Positions 6,026 through 14,657 are shown, counted from the first letter of the stretch. The stretch: DNA of 19,515 nucleotides from Propionibacteriaceae bacterium (GCA_905372155.1 CAJPNZ010000055.1:1-19515), one strand, 5' to 3'. Notes: generated from the letters alone by a model not told the origin. A program made the numbers and translations.

Positions 6026-8206
6026 TTGAGCACTTCCCGAGGCGATCTACAGCGCGAAATCGCGCTGGAACAGGCACACATTGACCGGGTCTACAAAAAC
6101 CTCGCGGCCTCCACGGCCAGCGCCCGGGCACTCGCCCGCAGCGGCGCGGAGATCTACAAAACGGACCGGGACGACTACCTGCGGGAGGAGTCCGGGACCG
6201 CCCTGTTCGAACGCGACGCCTTCGCCTACCAGGCGGCGAAACGTCTCGCGATCCTCGACGCGGAACACGAGGGACTGGTTTTCGGTCGGCTCGACCTGAA
6301 CTTCCCCGAGACCCGCTACATCGGCCGGCTCGGGGTCCGCGACGCCGAGTACGAGCCACTGGTGATCGACTGGCGGGCCCCCGCTGCCGAACCGTTCTAT
6401 CGCGCCACCCAGGCGTCCCCCATGAACGTGATCCGACGTCGCGTGCTGCGTTGCCGCGACGATCACGTCATCGGCCTGGAGGACGACCTGCTGGACACCA
6501 GCGCCGAGACCGACCTGCCGATCCTCGGGGAGGGCGCGTTGATGGCGGCCCTGACCCGGGCCCGGGGACGCACCATGCGCGACATCGTCGCCACCATCCA
6601 GGCGGAGCAGGACGAGGCCATCCGCGCCCCCTACCAGGGGGTGACGATCATCGGCGGCGGTCCCGGCACCGGCAAGACCGTCGTGGCCCTGCACCGCGCC
6701 GCCTACCTGCTGTACACCAACCGGGCCCGCCTCGAGAAGGGCGGGGTGCTCGTCGTGGGCCCCAGCTCGGTGTTCATGAACTACATCGAACGGGTGCTGC
6801 CGAGCCTCGGTGAGGAGTCCGTGACGCTGCGCGCGGTCGGGGCCGTTGCCGGTGACGTGCTGGGCATGATCTCGGAGCGGGTCGACGCGGCACCTGCGGC
6901 CACCCTGAAGGGGTCGCTGCGGATGCTGAAGGTACTTCGCCGGCTGGTTCGCCGGCCCCCGAGCCCCGCCGCGGAGGAGGTGCAGGTCAGCGTCAAGGGT
7001 GAGGTCCTGAAACTGGATGCGGTGGAGCTGGCCGGGATCCGGGAGTCGGTGCTGTCCAACTACAAGATGAACCGCGGCCGCGCCGCGGCAACGGCGTCGG
7101 TGGCCCGGGCGCTCGCCGGGAAGCTGACGGTCGACGTGGCCCTCGACCCTGAGGAGATCGACGAACGGATCCGCGACCACCAGCGGTTCAGGGAGTTCAT
7201 GGATTCCTGGTGGCCGATGCTCGACGCCCCCACCGTGCTGGCCCGCCTGGCGAATCGGGAGTTGCTCGACGAGCTGGCGCCGAACCTCACGGCCCGGGAA
7301 CGCGACGATCTGGCTGAGTCGTACCAGTGGTTGCAGACCGATGACGTCGAGATCACCGGCTGGTCGGTGGCCGACATGGCCCTGCTGGACGAGCTGCTGG
7401 AGATGCTGGGTCCCGTACCCGCCGAGTCGCACGAGGAGCCGGTGTTCATCGACTTCGGGAACGTCTCGGAGCTGGTCACCACCTCCGACCTGCTGCGCCG
7501 CGAACACTCCGTCGACCCCGACGACGACCCGCAGACCACCTACGCCCACATTCTCGTCGACGAGTCCCAGGACGTCACGCCCATGCAGTGGCGGATGCTG
7601 AGGCGCCGGGGCCCGCAGGCGTCGTGGACGCTCGTCGGCGACCCGGCGCAGAGCTCCTACCCGGATGCCGCCGAGTCGGAGCGGGCCGTCAGCGACCTCG
7701 TGGGCCGCGCCCCGCTGCGCCGTTTCACGCTGTCCACGAACTACCGTTCCCCCTCCGAGGTCTTCGACCTGGCGGCGAAGGTCATCACCCGGGTGTTCCC
7801 CGACGCCAGCCTGCCGCGCGCGGTGCGCAACACCGGTCTGGTCCCAAAACTCGCCGAAACCGATGAGGCCGGTCTGGCGGAGGCGATCATCGCCCTGACC
7901 CTCGGCCTGGCCGGACACGTCAGCGGAACGGTGGGCATCATCGTGCCGCCCTCGCGACTGGGGGCCACGACGCGCCTGGCGATGTCCGATCCGCGGCTGG
8001 CGGCCCTGGAGGAACGCCTCCTCGTGGTCACCTCGCTGCAGGCCAAGGGCCTGGAATACGACGGTGTACTGGTGGTCTGCCCCGACGAGATCGTCGCCGA
8101 GGCCCCCGGCGCGGAACGAGTGCTCTACGTCGCCCTGACCCGCGCCACCCAGCGCATGACGATCCTCGACGTCGGAACCTCGACCTGGCGGGCGGCCCTC
8201 AGCTGA
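6026..8206 (+). CDS. helD: HelD-type UvrD/SF1-like ATPase (RNA polymerase-associated)
   Basis: HelD proteins bind RNA polymerase, insert arms into its channels and use ATP to free it from stalled or nucleic-acid-bound states. The 726-aa protein is near the length of actinobacterial (class II) HelD. The N-terminal coiled coil (REIALEQAHIDRVYKNL) is followed by the FGRLDL...YIGRLGVRDAEYEPLVIDWRAPAAEPFY block typical of HelD. The SF1 motifs are Walker A GGGPGTGKT (210-218), Walker B VDESQD (511-516), LVGDPAQ, STNYRSP, QAKGLEYDG (672-680) and LYVALTRA. The start is TTG 6026, with GAGG 10 nt upstream. The N-terminus looks like HelD and not the related HelR rifamycin-resistance factor; I see no rifamycin-associated palindrome upstream. 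It overlaps the convergent metF by 8 nt. Confidence 0.9.
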   Translation: MSTSRGDLQREIALEQAHIDRVYKNLAASTASARALARSGAEIYKTDRDDYLREESGTALFERDAFAYQAAKRLAILDAEHEGLVFGRLDLNFPETRYIGRLGVRDAEYEPLVIDWRAPAAEPFYRATQASPMNVIRRRVLRCRDDHVIGLEDDLLDTSAETDLPILGEGALMAALTRARGRTMRDIVATIQAEQDEAIRAPYQGVTIIGGGPGTGKTVVALHRAAYLLYTNRARLEKGGVLVVGPSSVFMNYIERVLPSLGEESVTLRAVGAVAGDVLGMISERVDAAPAATLKGSLRMLKVLRRLVRRPPSPAAEEVQVSVKGEVLKLDAVELAGIRESVLSNYKMNRGRAAATASVARALAGKLTVDVALDPEEIDERIRDHQRFREFMDSWWPMLDAPTVLARLANRELLDELAPNLTARERDDLAESYQWLQTDDVEITGWSVADMALLDELLEMLGPVPAESHEEPVFIDFGNVSELVTTSDLLRREHSVDPDDDPQTTYAHILVDESQDVTPMQWRMLRRRGPQASWTLVGDPAQSSYPDAAESERAVSDLVGRAPLRRFTLSTNYRSPSEVFDLAAKVITRVFPDASLPRAVRNTGLVPKLAETDEAGLAEAIIALTLGLAGHVSGTVGIIVPPSRLGATTRLAMSDPRLAALEERLLVVTSLQAKGLEYDGVLVVCPDEIVAEAPGAERVLYVALTRATQRMTILDVGTSTWRAALS

Positions 8207-9086
8207 CCCGATCCCCCCAGCCGATGGCATCGAGGACCTCCGAGGTGGCCTTCCAGCGGTTCTGGGTGAAGAACTGGAGTCCTGGGGCTCCCGCCGCCAG
8301 GAGTTCCCGGCACAGGTTGATGGCGCGGGACAGCCCGATGCTGCGCACCTCGGCGGGGTTCCTGGCGGCCCTGAGGGCGGCGACGAAGTCGTCGGGGAGG
8401 GGGCAGTCCGCCAGCGAGGCGAACCGTTCGATCTGGGTGATCACCGTCAGCGGCGCGATGCCGGGGATGATGGGGATCTGGCTGCCGCGTTCGCGGACCC
8501 GGTTCACCAGCTCCACGTAACGGTGCGACTCGAAGAAAAGCTGCGTTATGGCGTAGTCCGCGCCCACAGCGGCCTTCTCCGCGACGATCCGGGCGTCCAG
8601 TTCGGGATCGTTGTCGGGTTGGTGGACGTTCGGGAAGGCGGCCACACCGACGCAGAAATCGCCGTGCCCTTTGATGAGCCGCACCAGTTCCGTGGCGTTG
8701 CCGAGCCCATCTGGGTGCCTTTCCCAGGGTTGCTGCGGCCCGCCGGGCATGTCCCCGCGGATGGCCAGGATGTCGCGGACCCCGGCCTCGGCGAAGGCGT
8801 CGAGGGTTCGCAGCAGGTCGTCGGTGGACTGCGAAACGCAGGTCAAGTGGCCGACGACGGTGGCGTGCTGGGCGACCCCCAGAGCGGCGGTCGCGGCCAC
8901 CGTGCGGTCACGGGTGGAACCGGAGGCCCCGTAGGTGACCGACAGAAAGGCCGGGTGGAAACGGCCCAGTTTCGCAACGGATGCCTCGAAACGCGGCTGC
9001 TCCTCGGGGGTACGGGGGGGAAAGAACTCGAAGCTCAACGTCGGGGACGCGGCGTCGCGGAGCAGCTCGGCAACGGTCGGAGACAT
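8199..9086 (-). CDS. metF: 5,10-methylenetetrahydrofolate reductase MetF
   Basis: MetF reduces methylene-THF to methyl-THF, the methyl donor for methionine synthesis, as a cytoplasmic FAD-dependent TIM-barrel enzyme. At 295 aa it matches bacterial MetF length. Diagnostic segments in order are LSFEFFPPRTPEE (catalytic Glu), FLSVTYGASGSTRDRT, ATVVGHLTCV, ILAIRGD, GVAAFPNVHQ, DYAITQLFFE, IIPGIAPLT, and APGLQFFTQNR at the C-terminus. I use ATG 9086; an in-frame extension to 9200 runs through the repeat region and is rejected. There is no Shine-Dalgarno, but TATCCT ends 7 nt before the ATG. Next to the polyprenyl synthase, this resembles the metF-idsA2 neighbourhood I recall from mycobacteria. Confidence 0.95.
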   Translation of the reverse strand: MSPTVAELLRDAASPTLSFEFFPPRTPEEQPRFEASVAKLGRFHPAFLSVTYGASGSTRDRTVAATAALGVAQHATVVGHLTCVSQSTDDLLRTLDAFAEAGVRDILAIRGDMPGGPQQPWERHPDGLGNATELVRLIKGHGDFCVGVAAFPNVHQPDNDPELDARIVAEKAAVGADYAITQLFFESHRYVELVNRVRERGSQIPIIPGIAPLTVITQIERFASLADCPLPDDFVAALRAARNPAEVRSIGLSRAINLCRELLAAGAPGLQFFTQNRWKATSEVLDAIGWGDRVS

Positions 9087-9093
9087 GGGGACA

Positions 9094-9099
9094 AGGATA
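9094..9099 (-). promoter_or_regulatory. Putative -10 element (TATCCT) for leaderless metF
   Basis: TATCCT on the minus strand, then 7 nt, then ATG 9086. No Shine-Dalgarno lies between, so a leaderless mRNA is inferred. Confidence 0.5.
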
Positions 9100-9130
9100 C
9101 GAGAACTCGGGCAACTTGGACCGAACCAAC

Positions 9131-9179
9131 AAGCTGGTTGAGCCGGGCCGCGAGGAAGGAGCGACCCGAGTCGAAACCA
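9131..9179 (+). repeat. Palindromic intergenic repeat, copy A
   Basis: A 49-nt unit begins AAGCTGGTTGAG (9131-9142) and ends GTCGAAACCA (9170-9179), with a GC-rich core. Both ends recur exactly, inverted, in copy B. The outer GGTT...AACC makes each unit itself an imperfect palindrome. It resembles the CTGGTTGAG...TCGAAACC intergenic repeats I recall from actinobacterial genomes. It encodes no protein. Confidence 0.7.
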
Positions 9180-9231
9180 CAGCCGACACCCGGCAACCAC
9201 ATCCCAACCACACCCCCCAACATGCGCGAGA

Positions 9232-9283
9232 TGGTTTCGACACGACCGGCTCGCTGACGCTCACAGGTCGACTCAACCAGCTT
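9232..9283 (-). repeat. Palindromic intergenic repeat, copy B (inverted)
   Basis: This 52-nt unit, read on the minus strand, begins AAGCTGGTTGAG (9283-9272) and ends GTCGAAACCA (9241-9232), matching both ends of copy A. The core differs and is 3 nt longer. Copies A and B are 52 nt apart and could pair into one large stem in the metF/polyprenyl synthase intergenic region. Confidence 0.7.
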
Positions 9284-9319
9284 GGATCAAATTGTGCCGG
9301 TACCTGTTGACGCGACCTC

Positions 9320-9325
9320 TAAGCT
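9320..9325 (+). promoter_or_regulatory. Putative -10 element (TAAGCT) for leaderless polyprenyl synthase gene
   Basis: TAAGCT is followed by 7 nt and ATG 9333 with no Shine-Dalgarno. It is likely the promoter of the synthase-ctpE pair. The -35 is not clear. Confidence 0.45.
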
Positions 9326-9332
9326 GGGTCGC

Positions 9333-10415
9333 ATGCTGAATCCCCCCGCCCACGACCCGACGAACCCGGCTTTCGTCTCGGCGGTGGGGAGGGCACTCAT
9401 CGAATTCCTCGGCGAACAGAGCGAACTTGCGGACCGCACCGTTGCAATCCCCCTGCTGGAGGCGGCGCAGGTATGCGTCGCGGGCGGGAAGCGGCTGCGT
9501 CCTGCCTTCTGCTACTGGGGGTACGTCGCGGCCGCCGGGCGACCCACTGACCCGGGCCCGCTGCTGCGCGCCGCCGCCTCCCTCGACCTGCTGCACGCCT
9601 CCCTGCTGGTTCACGACGACCTGCTGGACGGCTCCGACACCCGGCGCGGCGCACCGTCGGCCCATCGCCGTTTCGAGGCCCTCCTCCCGGGACCCCGGGC
9701 CGTCCGTTTCGGGGAGGCCGCCGCGATCCTGCTGGGCGATGTCCTGTTCTCCTGGAGCGCGGAGATGTTCGAGAGCGCCGGTCTTTCCCCGGAGGCCGTT
9801 CGCCGCGCCGCCCCGGTGCTCGCGACGATGCGCAGCGAGGTGCTGTTCGGTCAGTACCTCGACGTGGCGGCCGCTTTCGGAGCCACCGACCGCTCCACTC
9901 GACAAGCGCAGATGGACACCGCCGAGAAGGTGCTGGAGTTCAAGTCCGCCCGCTACTCGGTGCGGCGCCCCGCCGAGTTCGGTGCGACGCTCGGCGAGGC
10001 CCCGCCGGGGCTGCTCGCGGCTCTCGGCACCTACGGTTCCCTGCTGGGAAGGGCCTTCCAGCTGCGCGACGACATCCTCGGGGTCTTCGGGGATCCTGGG
10101 GTCACGGGCAAACCCGCGGGCGACGACATCCGGGAGGGCAAACGCACGGTGCTGGTGTTGACGGCCCTGGAGAACGGCGACGCCCGCCAGCACGACACTC
10201 TGGATTCCCTCCTCGGCACCCCCGGGCTCACCGAGGAGGATCTCACGACCGCCCGGGAGATCATCGAGGCCACCGGGGCGCGGAACTCCTGCGAGGAACT
10301 CATCGCCCGTTCCGCCACGGAGGCCCTGACCGCTCTGGAAGGAGCCGACATGGACGCAGAGGGACGCTCGGCCCTCATCACACTCGCTGGACTGGCCACC
10401 GATCGTGACCGGTGA
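9333..10415 (+). CDS. Polyprenyl (trans-isoprenyl) diphosphate synthase
   Basis: This enzyme elongates allylic diphosphates with isopentenyl diphosphate to a C20 or longer chain for quinones, carotenoids or lipid carriers. The 360-aa protein has both aspartate-rich motifs: DDLLD (95-99) in LLVHDDLLDGSDTRRG and DDILGVFGD (246-254) in FQLRDDILG. It also has the GGKRLRP substrate-binding segment. The residue five before the first motif is Ser90, a small residue that permits chains longer than C15, so GGPP or longer is more likely than FPP. ATG 9333 is preferred over TTG 9282, which lies inside repeat copy B. The gene overlaps ctpE by 11 nt. Exact chain length cannot be told. Confidence 0.92.
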   Translation: MLNPPAHDPTNPAFVSAVGRALIEFLGEQSELADRTVAIPLLEAAQVCVAGGKRLRPAFCYWGYVAAAGRPTDPGPLLRAAASLDLLHASLLVHDDLLDGSDTRRGAPSAHRRFEALLPGPRAVRFGEAAAILLGDVLFSWSAEMFESAGLSPEAVRRAAPVLATMRSEVLFGQYLDVAAAFGATDRSTRQAQMDTAEKVLEFKSARYSVRRPAEFGATLGEAPPGLLAALGTYGSLLGRAFQLRDDILGVFGDPGVTGKPAGDDIREGKRTVLVLTALENGDARQHDTLDSLLGTPGLTEEDLTTAREIIEATGARNSCEELIARSATEALTALEGADMDAEGRSALITLAGLATDRDR

Positions 10416-12774
10416 GCTGCGGGGCCTGACCGCCGACCAGGTGGCGGAGCGGGTCAGGGAGGGAAAGGTCAACACGCTGCCGGAGCGTTCTGGGCGCACC
10501 ACCTGGCAGATCGTCCGCGACAACGTGTTCACGCGCGTGAACGCGATGCTGGCGGTGCTGTTCGTGATCGTCGCCGCGACCATGCAGTTCGCCCAGGGGG
10601 CGTTCGCGATCCTGATCGTCGCCAACTCGATCATCGGCATGGTTCAGGAGCTGCGCGCCAAACGCACCCTCGACAACCTGGCCGTGATCGGGGAGGCCCA
10701 TCCCGTCGTGCTGCGCGACGGGCAGCGGGTCTCCCTGCCGCGGGACCAGGTGGTGGCCGACGACCTCATCGCGCTGTCCCCGGGCGACCAGGTGGTCGTC
10801 GACGGCGAGGTGGTGGCCGCCGACTACCTGGAGGTCGACGAGTCGATGCTCACCGGTGAGGCCGATCCGGTGGCCAAGGGTGTCGGCGACGAGCTCATGT
10901 CGGGCGCCTTCGTCGTCTCCGGTTCCGGCGTGTACCGGGCCACGAAGGTCGGCGCCGAGGCCTACGCCGCGCAGCTGACCGCGCAGGCCGCCAAGTTCAC
11001 GCTGGTCAACTCCGAGCTGCGGGCGGGCATCGACCGCATCCTGAAGTTCGTGACCTGGTTGCTGATCCCTGCCGGGTTGCTCACCATCTGGGTGCAGTTC
11101 CGCCAGCCGGGCACCACCTGGCAGGATTCGGCGCTGCGGATGGTGGGTGCCCTGGTGCCGATGATCCCCGAGGGTCTGGTGCTGCTCACCTCGATGGCCT
11201 TCGCGTTGGGCGTGATCCGGCTGGGACGCCGCAAGTGCCTGGTGCAGGAGCTGCCGGCCATCGAGGGCCTGGCCCGGGTGAGCGTGGTGTGCGCGGACAA
11301 AACCGGCACCCTCACCCAGAACGCCATGACCCTCGGCGAGGTGATCCCCCTGGAGGGAGGCGCGGACGAGGTCACCGAGGTGCTGGCGCAGCTCGTCGCA
11401 GCCGACCCGGCGCCCAACGCTTCGATGACGGCGATCGCCGAGGCCACCCCCGCAACCGGCTCGCCGTGGGAGGTCACCGCCCGGGCGCCGTTCACCTCGG
11501 CCAAGAAGTGGTCGGGGGTTTCCTTCGGGACGCGCGGCGACTGGGTGCTGGGTGCGCCCGACGTGCTGGCCCCGGCCGACGTGGCCGCCCGCGCTGAGGA
11601 GATCGGCTCCACGGGCCGCCGGGTGCTGCTGCTGGGCCGCGCATCCGAGCCCGTCGACTCCCCCGACGCGCCGGGGAGGGTCACGCCGGTCGCGTTGCTG
11701 GTGCTGGACCAGCTGGTTCGTCCCGACGCCGCCGACACCCTCGCGTACTTCAACGACCAGCACGTGGCCGTGAAGGTGATCTCCGGTGACAACGCAGCCT
11801 CCGTCGGTGCGGTCACCCGTTCCCTGGGGGTGTCCGTGGCCGAGGCCGTGGATGCCCGCACCCTGCCCGCCGAGGGCGAGGAGTTCACGGAGAAGATCGC
11901 CGGGGCCGACGTGTTCGGGCGCGTCACCCCGCAGCAGAAACGCGCCATGGTCGCGGCCCTGCAGTCCCGGGGCCACACCGTCGCCATGACCGGTGACGGC
12001 GTCAACGACGTGCTCGCCCTGAAGGACGCCGACCTGGGGGTCGCGATGGGTTCGGGTTCCCCCGCCACCCGGGCGGTCGCGCAGATCGTGCTGCTCGACG
12101 ACCGGTTCGCCACCCTCCCACACGTGGTGGCTGAGGGCCGCCGGGTGATCGGAAACATCGAACGGGTCGCGAAACTGTTCCTCAGCAAAACGGTGTACGC
12201 GGTCTTCCTGGCCCTGGTGATCGGGTTGATGGGCCTGCCCAACCCGTTCATCCCGCTCCAGATGACCGTGGTCGGCTGGTTCACCATCGGCATTCCCGCC
12301 TTCCTGCTGTCGCTGCCCCCCAACAAGGAACGCGCCAGGCCGGGTTTCGTGCGCCGCGTGTTGTCGCTGGCGGTGCCCTCGGGCGTGATCATCGGGACGG
12401 TCTCCACCATCACCTACGTGGTCACCCGCGGTTTCGGGACGGTGTCGGCCGTCGTGCAGGCGCAGGCCTCGACGGCAACCCTGGCTGCCCTGATCATCAC
12501 GTCCGTCTGGGTGCTGGCCGTGGTGGCGCGCCCGTGGGTGTGGTGGCGGCTCGGCCTGGTGGTCGTCTCCTACGCCTTCTACCTGGCCATGTTCCTGATT
12601 CCGTGGGCGTGGCTGCGGGGCCAGCTGCTGCTGGACCTGGACAACCCGTCGACGATCCTGTTCGGGGTCGTGGCCGGGCTGGTCGGGGCCGGGCTGGTGG
12701 AGGCCGTGTGGTGGTTGACCGCCAGGCACCGGGGCGAGCCCGCACGGATCTGGCGGGGTTCAGACGAGAGCTGA
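10405..12774 (+). CDS. ctpE: CtpE-like cation-transporting P-type ATPase
   Basis: This integral-membrane ATP-driven cation pump has a sequence strongly reminiscent of mycobacterial CtpE, reported as a Ca2+ transporter. The 789-aa protein shows an N-terminal GLTADQVAERVREGKVN and NVFTRVNAML, the actuator motif TGE (150-152) in ESMLTGEADP, and PEGL (255-258) in the TM4 ion-binding stretch. The phosphorylated aspartate is D298 in DKTGTLT; then come KWSGVSF for nucleotide binding and the hinge GDGVND (D531-D535). Several membrane helices follow to the end. No N-terminal heavy-metal CxxC domain is present, against a Cu/Zn pump. GTG 10405 lies within the synthase gene, without its own Shine-Dalgarno, so translation is probably coupled. 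Its 3' end overlaps the convergent esterase gene by 15 nt. Confidence 0.9.
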   Translation: MTGELRGLTADQVAERVREGKVNTLPERSGRTTWQIVRDNVFTRVNAMLAVLFVIVAATMQFAQGAFAILIVANSIIGMVQELRAKRTLDNLAVIGEAHPVVLRDGQRVSLPRDQVVADDLIALSPGDQVVVDGEVVAADYLEVDESMLTGEADPVAKGVGDELMSGAFVVSGSGVYRATKVGAEAYAAQLTAQAAKFTLVNSELRAGIDRILKFVTWLLIPAGLLTIWVQFRQPGTTWQDSALRMVGALVPMIPEGLVLLTSMAFALGVIRLGRRKCLVQELPAIEGLARVSVVCADKTGTLTQNAMTLGEVIPLEGGADEVTEVLAQLVAADPAPNASMTAIAEATPATGSPWEVTARAPFTSAKKWSGVSFGTRGDWVLGAPDVLAPADVAARAEEIGSTGRRVLLLGRASEPVDSPDAPGRVTPVALLVLDQLVRPDAADTLAYFNDQHVAVKVISGDNAASVGAVTRSLGVSVAEAVDARTLPAEGEEFTEKIAGADVFGRVTPQQKRAMVAALQSRGHTVAMTGDGVNDVLALKDADLGVAMGSGSPATRAVAQIVLLDDRFATLPHVVAEGRRVIGNIERVAKLFLSKTVYAVFLALVIGLMGLPNPFIPLQMTVVGWFTIGIPAFLLSLPPNKERARPGFVRRVLSLAVPSGVIIGTVSTITYVVTRGFGTVSAVVQAQASTATLAALIITSVWVLAVVARPWVWWRLGLVVVSYAFYLAMFLIPWAWLRGQLLLDLDNPSTILFGVVAGLVGAGLVEAVWWLTARHRGEPARIWRGSDES

Positions 12775-13872
12775 CAGGCCCGACAGCAGGCCGTGCCGCC
12801 ACCAGGAAAGGTCGTGGCCGCCACGGAACTCCTCCGCTGACACCAACCGGCCGGTTCTCTCCGCGATCCCGGCCAGCCGCTGGGCGCCTTGGATCAGGCC
12901 GCGTTCGTCGGTGCCGGCCTGCACCACCACCGGCACCCCCAGCGTCCTCGTGCCCGCGGTGAGATCGCGCAGCAGGGTGCCCTCCGCCTCCGGATCCGGA
13001 ACGGGATCGCCCGCGAACCACAGCGACGCCGACTGGGCGATCACCGCGGTGACCAGATCCGGCCGGTGGGTCGCGAGTTCCACGCACGCCAGGCCCCCGA
13101 ACGACTGCCCGGCGGCGATCACCTCGCGGCCCGTCCCGGCCAGTTCCCGGGCGCGTTCCACCAGCGGGGCGCAGCCCCGCGCCGTGGTCAGCCACGCGGC
13201 CCGCTGTTCTCCCTCCCCGGTGTCGACGGCGACGACGGTGTGCCCGAACCCTGCGGCCCGCAACGCGGAGGCCACCCCCGCCAGGCGCCAGCGAAGCCCG
13301 TCGAACAGCACCAGGGTCCGGTCGTCCCCGGGCAGCACCGCGAATCTTCCGCCGTCGTGCAGCCGCCACCGCTGCTCGGCCTCGCCGGCCGGGGTCCACG
13401 GGACGGGATGGAAGTCGGGTCCGCGCCACACCGACTGTTCCCGCAGGTCGAAGGCGGGCAGGGTCTCGGGGTTGAGCGGATCCGGTTCACCCTCCCGGTG
13501 CACCCGCAGCCAGCCCTCGCGGGTCGCACCGATGTCGCGGGGTATTTCGTCGCTGCGCCAGTAGCGATAGGAGTAGCAGCCGTCGGCGGGCAGCCACCAG
13601 GACAGGGCCTGGATCCCGGTGTCCCCGAACGGGTTCATGACGGCGGGATCCAGCCGGGTGCGGATCGCATCGGTGAGGCTGTTGAGGTGAACCAGCACCT
13701 CACACCCCCGGGGTTCGTGGGCGACGAAGGTGACCTCCACCATCTCCACGCCATCGATCACACACCGTTTCCCCATGATCGGGGAGTGGTCCAGCTGGTC
13801 CGGCAGCTCCGGGTCCGCAGGGTGCGGGGCGCCCGTGGCGGACAGGGGCGTGGGTGGCAGGTGCATGGTCAT
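12760..13872 (-). CDS. fes: Enterochelin esterase-like siderophore hydrolase
   Basis: Fes-type esterases cut the ester backbone of imported ferric tri-catecholate siderophores in the cytoplasm so that iron can be released. The 370-aa protein has an N-terminal beta domain (to ~150; NSLTDAIRTRLDPAVMNPFGDTGIQALSWWLPADGCYSYRY) and an alpha/beta hydrolase domain. The nucleophile elbow is G-Q-S257-F-G-G, and His353 lies in GGHDLSWWRHGL, a close match to Fes/IroD ends. No signal peptide is seen. It is the last gene of the iron operon; its ATG shares an ATGA overlap with the ATPase stop, so translation is likely coupled. The longer in-frame extension to 14196 is a shadow of the ATPase gene. The true siderophore is unknown. 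Confidence 0.9.
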   Translation of the reverse strand: MTMHLPPTPLSATGAPHPADPELPDQLDHSPIMGKRCVIDGVEMVEVTFVAHEPRGCEVLVHLNSLTDAIRTRLDPAVMNPFGDTGIQALSWWLPADGCYSYRYWRSDEIPRDIGATREGWLRVHREGEPDPLNPETLPAFDLREQSVWRGPDFHPVPWTPAGEAEQRWRLHDGGRFAVLPGDDRTLVLFDGLRWRLAGVASALRAAGFGHTVVAVDTGEGEQRAAWLTTARGCAPLVERARELAGTGREVIAAGQSFGGLACVELATHRPDLVTAVIAQSASLWFAGDPVPDPEAEGTLLRDLTAGTRTLGVPVVVQAGTDERGLIQGAQRLAGIAERTGRLVSAEEFRGGHDLSWWRHGLLSGLSALV

Positions 13873-14657
13873 CGCGGCACCACCATCGGGGTCCCGGTGA
13901 CCGGATCCGGTACGACGAGCACCGGGAGTCCGAAGACGCTCTCGACCAGTTCCGCGGTCAGCACCTCGGCGGGCGGCCCCGAGGCCACTACCGCCCCGTC
14001 CTTCATGACCACCAGGTTGGTGGCGAACCGGGTGGCCTGGTTCAGGTCGTGCACCACCACGACGACGGTGCGTCCTGCGTCGCGGAACCCGCGAACCAGT
14101 TTCAGGACCTCGTACTGATGGGCGATGTCCAGGAAGGTGGTGGGTTCGTCGAGCAGCAGCAGCGGTGTGTCCTGGGCCAGCACTGTCGCCAGCCACACCC
14201 GCTGCACCTGCCCGCCGGAGAGTTCGTCGACGTCGGCCCGCTGCAGATCGGTCAGTCCGGTGACCTCGAGTGCCGAGGCCACGGCCTTCTCATCCTCCTG
14301 CGACCACCTGGACCAGAACCTTTGATGGGCGAACCGTCCCCGACTCACCATGTCCAGTACCTTGATGCCCGGCGGCACCGACTGGCGCTGCGGCAGGAAC
14401 CCGAGCCTGCGGGCGACGGCGGTGGTCCGCAGCTGGTGGATGTCGGTTCCCCCCAGGTACACGTACCCGGCCTTGGGGGCGAGCACCCGGGCCAGGGCCT
14501 TCAGCAGCGTCGACTTGCCGCATCCGTTGGGTCCGATGAGCATCGTCAGCTCCCCCTCGGGCACCTCCAGCGTGATGTCCTCGATCACGATCTTCCGGTC
14601 GTAGCCGAGCCGCACCGACGAGGCCTTCAGCGGGAACTCCTGGGCGGTTCCGGTCAT
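13869..14657 (-). CDS. Iron-siderophore ABC transporter ATP-binding protein
   Basis: This cytoplasmic ATPase drives siderophore import through the two adjacent permeases. It is a FepC/FhuC-type protein of 262 aa, the usual length. The motifs are Walker A GPNGCGKST (42-50), a Q-loop FLPQRQSVP, signature LSGGQ (146-150), Walker B LLLLDEPTTFLD with D170/E171, and the H-loop VVVHDLNQA. The start is ATG 14657, which overlaps the upstream permease stop as ATGA; its own stop overlaps the esterase ATG in the same way. Regulation should come from the DtxR-type box ahead of the operon. Confidence 0.95.
   Translation of the reverse strand: MTGTAQEFPLKASSVRLGYDRKIVIEDITLEVPEGELTMLIGPNGCGKSTLLKALARVLAPKAGYVYLGGTDIHQLRTTAVARRLGFLPQRQSVPPGIKVLDMVSRGRFAHQRFWSRWSQEDEKAVASALEVTGLTDLQRADVDELSGGQVQRVWLATVLAQDTPLLLLDEPTTFLDIAHQYEVLKLVRGFRDAGRTVVVVVHDLNQATRFATNLVVMKDGAVVASGPPAEVLTAELVESVFGLPVLVVPDPVTGTPMVVPR

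Noticed and set aside
6047..8230. 727-aa open frame antisense to helD
   Set aside because: It mirrors helD almost exactly and has low-complexity composition with no motifs; helD on the other strand has all SF1 motifs.
9087..9200. N-terminal extension of MetF
   Set aside because: It would translate through repeat copy A; the family start and a -10 hexamer point to 9086.
10378..12729. 783-aa open frame antisense to ctpE
   Set aside because: His/Gly/Gln/Arg-rich repetitive composition without domain; a shadow of the P-type ATPase gene.
13873..14196. N-terminal extension of the esterase frame
   Set aside because: It runs inside the ATPase gene; the ATGA overlap at 13872 and the family N-terminus fix the start.
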